A stretch of DNA of 64,000 nucleotides, taken from NCBI RefSeq assembly GCF_014199685.1, contig NZ_JACHNZ010000011.1, positions 29,196-93,195 on the forward strand. The letters are read 5' to 3'. Both the position numbers and the translations under genes were made by a program. Source of the stretch: Sphingosinicella soli. Its GTDB lineage: Bacteria > Pseudomonadota > Alphaproteobacteria > Sphingomonadales > Sphingomonadaceae. Of this stretch, positions 62,600-64,000 are shown one piece after another. The notes beneath the pieces were generated by a model, which was not told the origin of the DNA, did not search any database, and saw only the letters and a list, made by a program, of their open reading frames with translations. Each line of letters starts with the position of its first letter. Within the stretch, counting starts at the first letter, position 1.

Positions 62600-64000
62600 A
62601 TGTCTACACGTCTTCTGCTCGTTACAACGGCGCTCGCGCCGGCATTGATAGCCGCTTTCGCCGCACCTGCGCATGCAACCACTGCCGAAGAGGTGTCTTC
62701 GACTGCGGCATTGGATGCCGAGGTCGAGGCGGCGCCCGAAAACGCCATCATCGTCACCGCGCGTCGCCGCGCCGAAACCTCGCAGGAAATCCCGCTCGCC
62801 ATTTCCGTGGTCGGCGGGGAGCAGATCGACAACACCGGGGCCTTCAACGTCGGGCGCCTTCAACAGCTCACCCCCACGCTCCAGTTCTACTCGTCCAACC
62901 CACGCAACACTGCCGTGAACATCCGCGGCATCGGGGTGCCCTTCGGCCTCACCAGCGACGGCTTCGAGCAGGGCGTCGGCATCTATATCGACGATGTCTA
63001 TTACTCGCGCGTGGCGTCGACCACCCTCGACTTCCTCGACGTCGCGCAGATCGAGGTGCTGCGCGGTCCGCAGGGAACGCTTTACGGCAAGAACACCACG
63101 GCAGGTGCGATCAACATCAGTACCAACCAGCCGACCTTCGACTTCGAGGGCAAGGCGGAAGTGAGCATCGGCAATCTCAACTTCAAACAAGCCAAGGCCG
63201 TTATTTCCGGTCCATTGTCCGAAACACTGGCAGCGCGTGTGGCGCTTTCCAGCACAAGTCGTCGCGGCACGATCTACAACGTCACTTCGGACAAGTGGGT
63301 TCAGAGCCAGGACAATATCGGCCTGCGCGGCCAGTTGCTGTGGGAGCCTTCGGATACCCTCAGCTTTAACCTGACGGGCGACTACAACAAACAGGATGCC
63401 GAATGCTGCGGCTCTGTTTTTGTCGGCACGGGGGCAACCCAGCGACCGCTCAATCGCCAGTTCGCGGCGCTTGCGGCCGCGCAGAACTACGCGCCGGTCA
63501 GCACCAATCCCTTTGACAGGCTGACCGATCTCGATTCGAACCTCAACGCCGGTAACGTCATTGGCGGGGTTGCCCTGCGCGCGACATGGGATGTCGGTCC
63601 AGGCACGCTGACGTCGGTCACCGCGTGGCGGATGTGGGACTGGAAGCCGGAGAACGACCGCGACTTCACGGGCCTGCCGATCGTCACCCTGTCGCAGAAC
63701 CCATCGCAGCAGGACCAGTATACGCAGGAATTCCGTTACAACTATTCCAGCCGCGCGCTGGATTTCGTTGTCGGGCTCTTCGGCTTCAAGCAAAGGATCG
63801 ATACGCAGGGGAGCGAACAGCATGGGCCGGCTTCCAGCCGCTGGACCATCAATCCCAGCAACGCTCTGTCGAACGATCCTTCGGTTCTGGACGGCCTGAC
63901 CGCGCGTAACTGTTTGATCCCAGGCTTTGATGGTGCATTATTCAGCCAGCAATGGAAGGATGCGCTATGGGACAGATACTCCATGGGAGCGCCACAACGA
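62600..64000 (+). CDS. TonB-dependent receptor (N-terminal part, runs off window)
   Basis: The frame opens at the ATG at 62600 after AAAGGGGA and continues to the window edge (about 467 residues). A signal peptide ending near PAHA is followed by the plug domain with NAIIVTARRRAETSQEIPL, IRGIGVPFGLTSDGFEQGVG and VEVLRGPQGTLYGKNTTAGAINI, then barrel strands. It is much less similar to the two receptors in the catabolic cluster than they are to each other. Its position after cysA and DUF2292 suggests uptake of an organosulfur compound or sulfate ester, as an inference. Confidence 0.9.
   Translation, partial: MSTRLLLVTTALAPALIAAFAAPAHATTAEEVSSTAALDAEVEAAPENAIIVTARRRAETSQEIPLAISVVGGEQIDNTGAFNVGRLQQLTPTLQFYSSNPRNTAVNIRGIGVPFGLTSDGFEQGVGIYIDDVYYSRVASTTLDFLDVAQIEVLRGPQGTLYGKNTTAGAINISTNQPTFDFEGKAEVSIGNLNFKQAKAVISGPLSETLAARVALSSTSRRGTIYNVTSDKWVQSQDNIGLRGQLLWEPSDTLSFNLTGDYNKQDAECCGSVFVGTGATQRPLNRQFAALAAAQNYAPVSTNPFDRLTDLDSNLNAGNVIGGVALRATWDVGPGTLTSVTAWRMWDWKPENDRDFTGLPIVTLSQNPSQQDQYTQEFRYNYSSRALDFVVGLFGFKQRIDTQGSEQHGPASSRWTINPSNALSNDPSVLDGLTARNCLIPGFDGALFSQQWKDALWDRYSMGAPQR

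Overview
The window looks like chromosomal DNA of a sphingomonad (Alphaproteobacteria, Sphingomonadales). It is GC-rich and carries a GcrA-type cell-cycle regulator, many TonB-dependent receptors, class I PHA synthase and the alaC-hom-glpX-recJ block I associate with this order. The genus cannot be fixed from the sequence.

Positions 1 to about 36.8 kb hold a large catabolic cluster. It encodes two related TonB receptors, an alpha-only Rieske oxygenase, two PheA/TfdB-type FAD monooxygenases (one cut by the window edge), a single-domain type I extradiol-dioxygenase-like protein and a fumarylacetoacetate-hydrolase-family enzyme. It also has a BKACE-family beta-keto acid cleavage enzyme, an F420-type LLM oxidoreductase, a KstD-like flavoprotein, a membrane PQQ dehydrogenase, two MDR oxidoreductases, seven classical SDRs and two GSTs. 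Smaller members are three EthD-like proteins, two SnoaL-like proteins, two AttH/CrtC-like proteins and two copies of an APH-type kinase plus small partner pair. One TetR regulator sits inside. Almost every transcription unit has a copy of a near-palindrome, TGACCATATGGTCA, in its promoter region. This suggests a single regulon for an aromatic or alicyclic compound that I cannot name.

At 36.8-37.5 kb a P4-type integrase reduced to its N-terminal third lies at the 3' end of a tRNA-Glu gene. This marks the probable edge of a genomic island that carried the cluster.

From 37.5 kb the content is core genome: ahpF-ahpC (peroxide defence), recJ, glpX, hom and alaC on the minus strand, then phaC. Next come a cupredoxin gene coupled to a GGDEF/EAL gene, diverging from a DUF3034 outer-membrane protein and a truncated globin, then gcrA, an ABC-2 permease, argF-hslO, a DUF3617 protein, apaG-metZ and tRNA-Gly(CCC). 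The window ends with a sulfur operon: an RBBP9-like hydrolase, a sulfate-binding lipoprotein, cysT-cysW-cysA, a 54-residue DUF2292 protein, and the start of a third TonB receptor.
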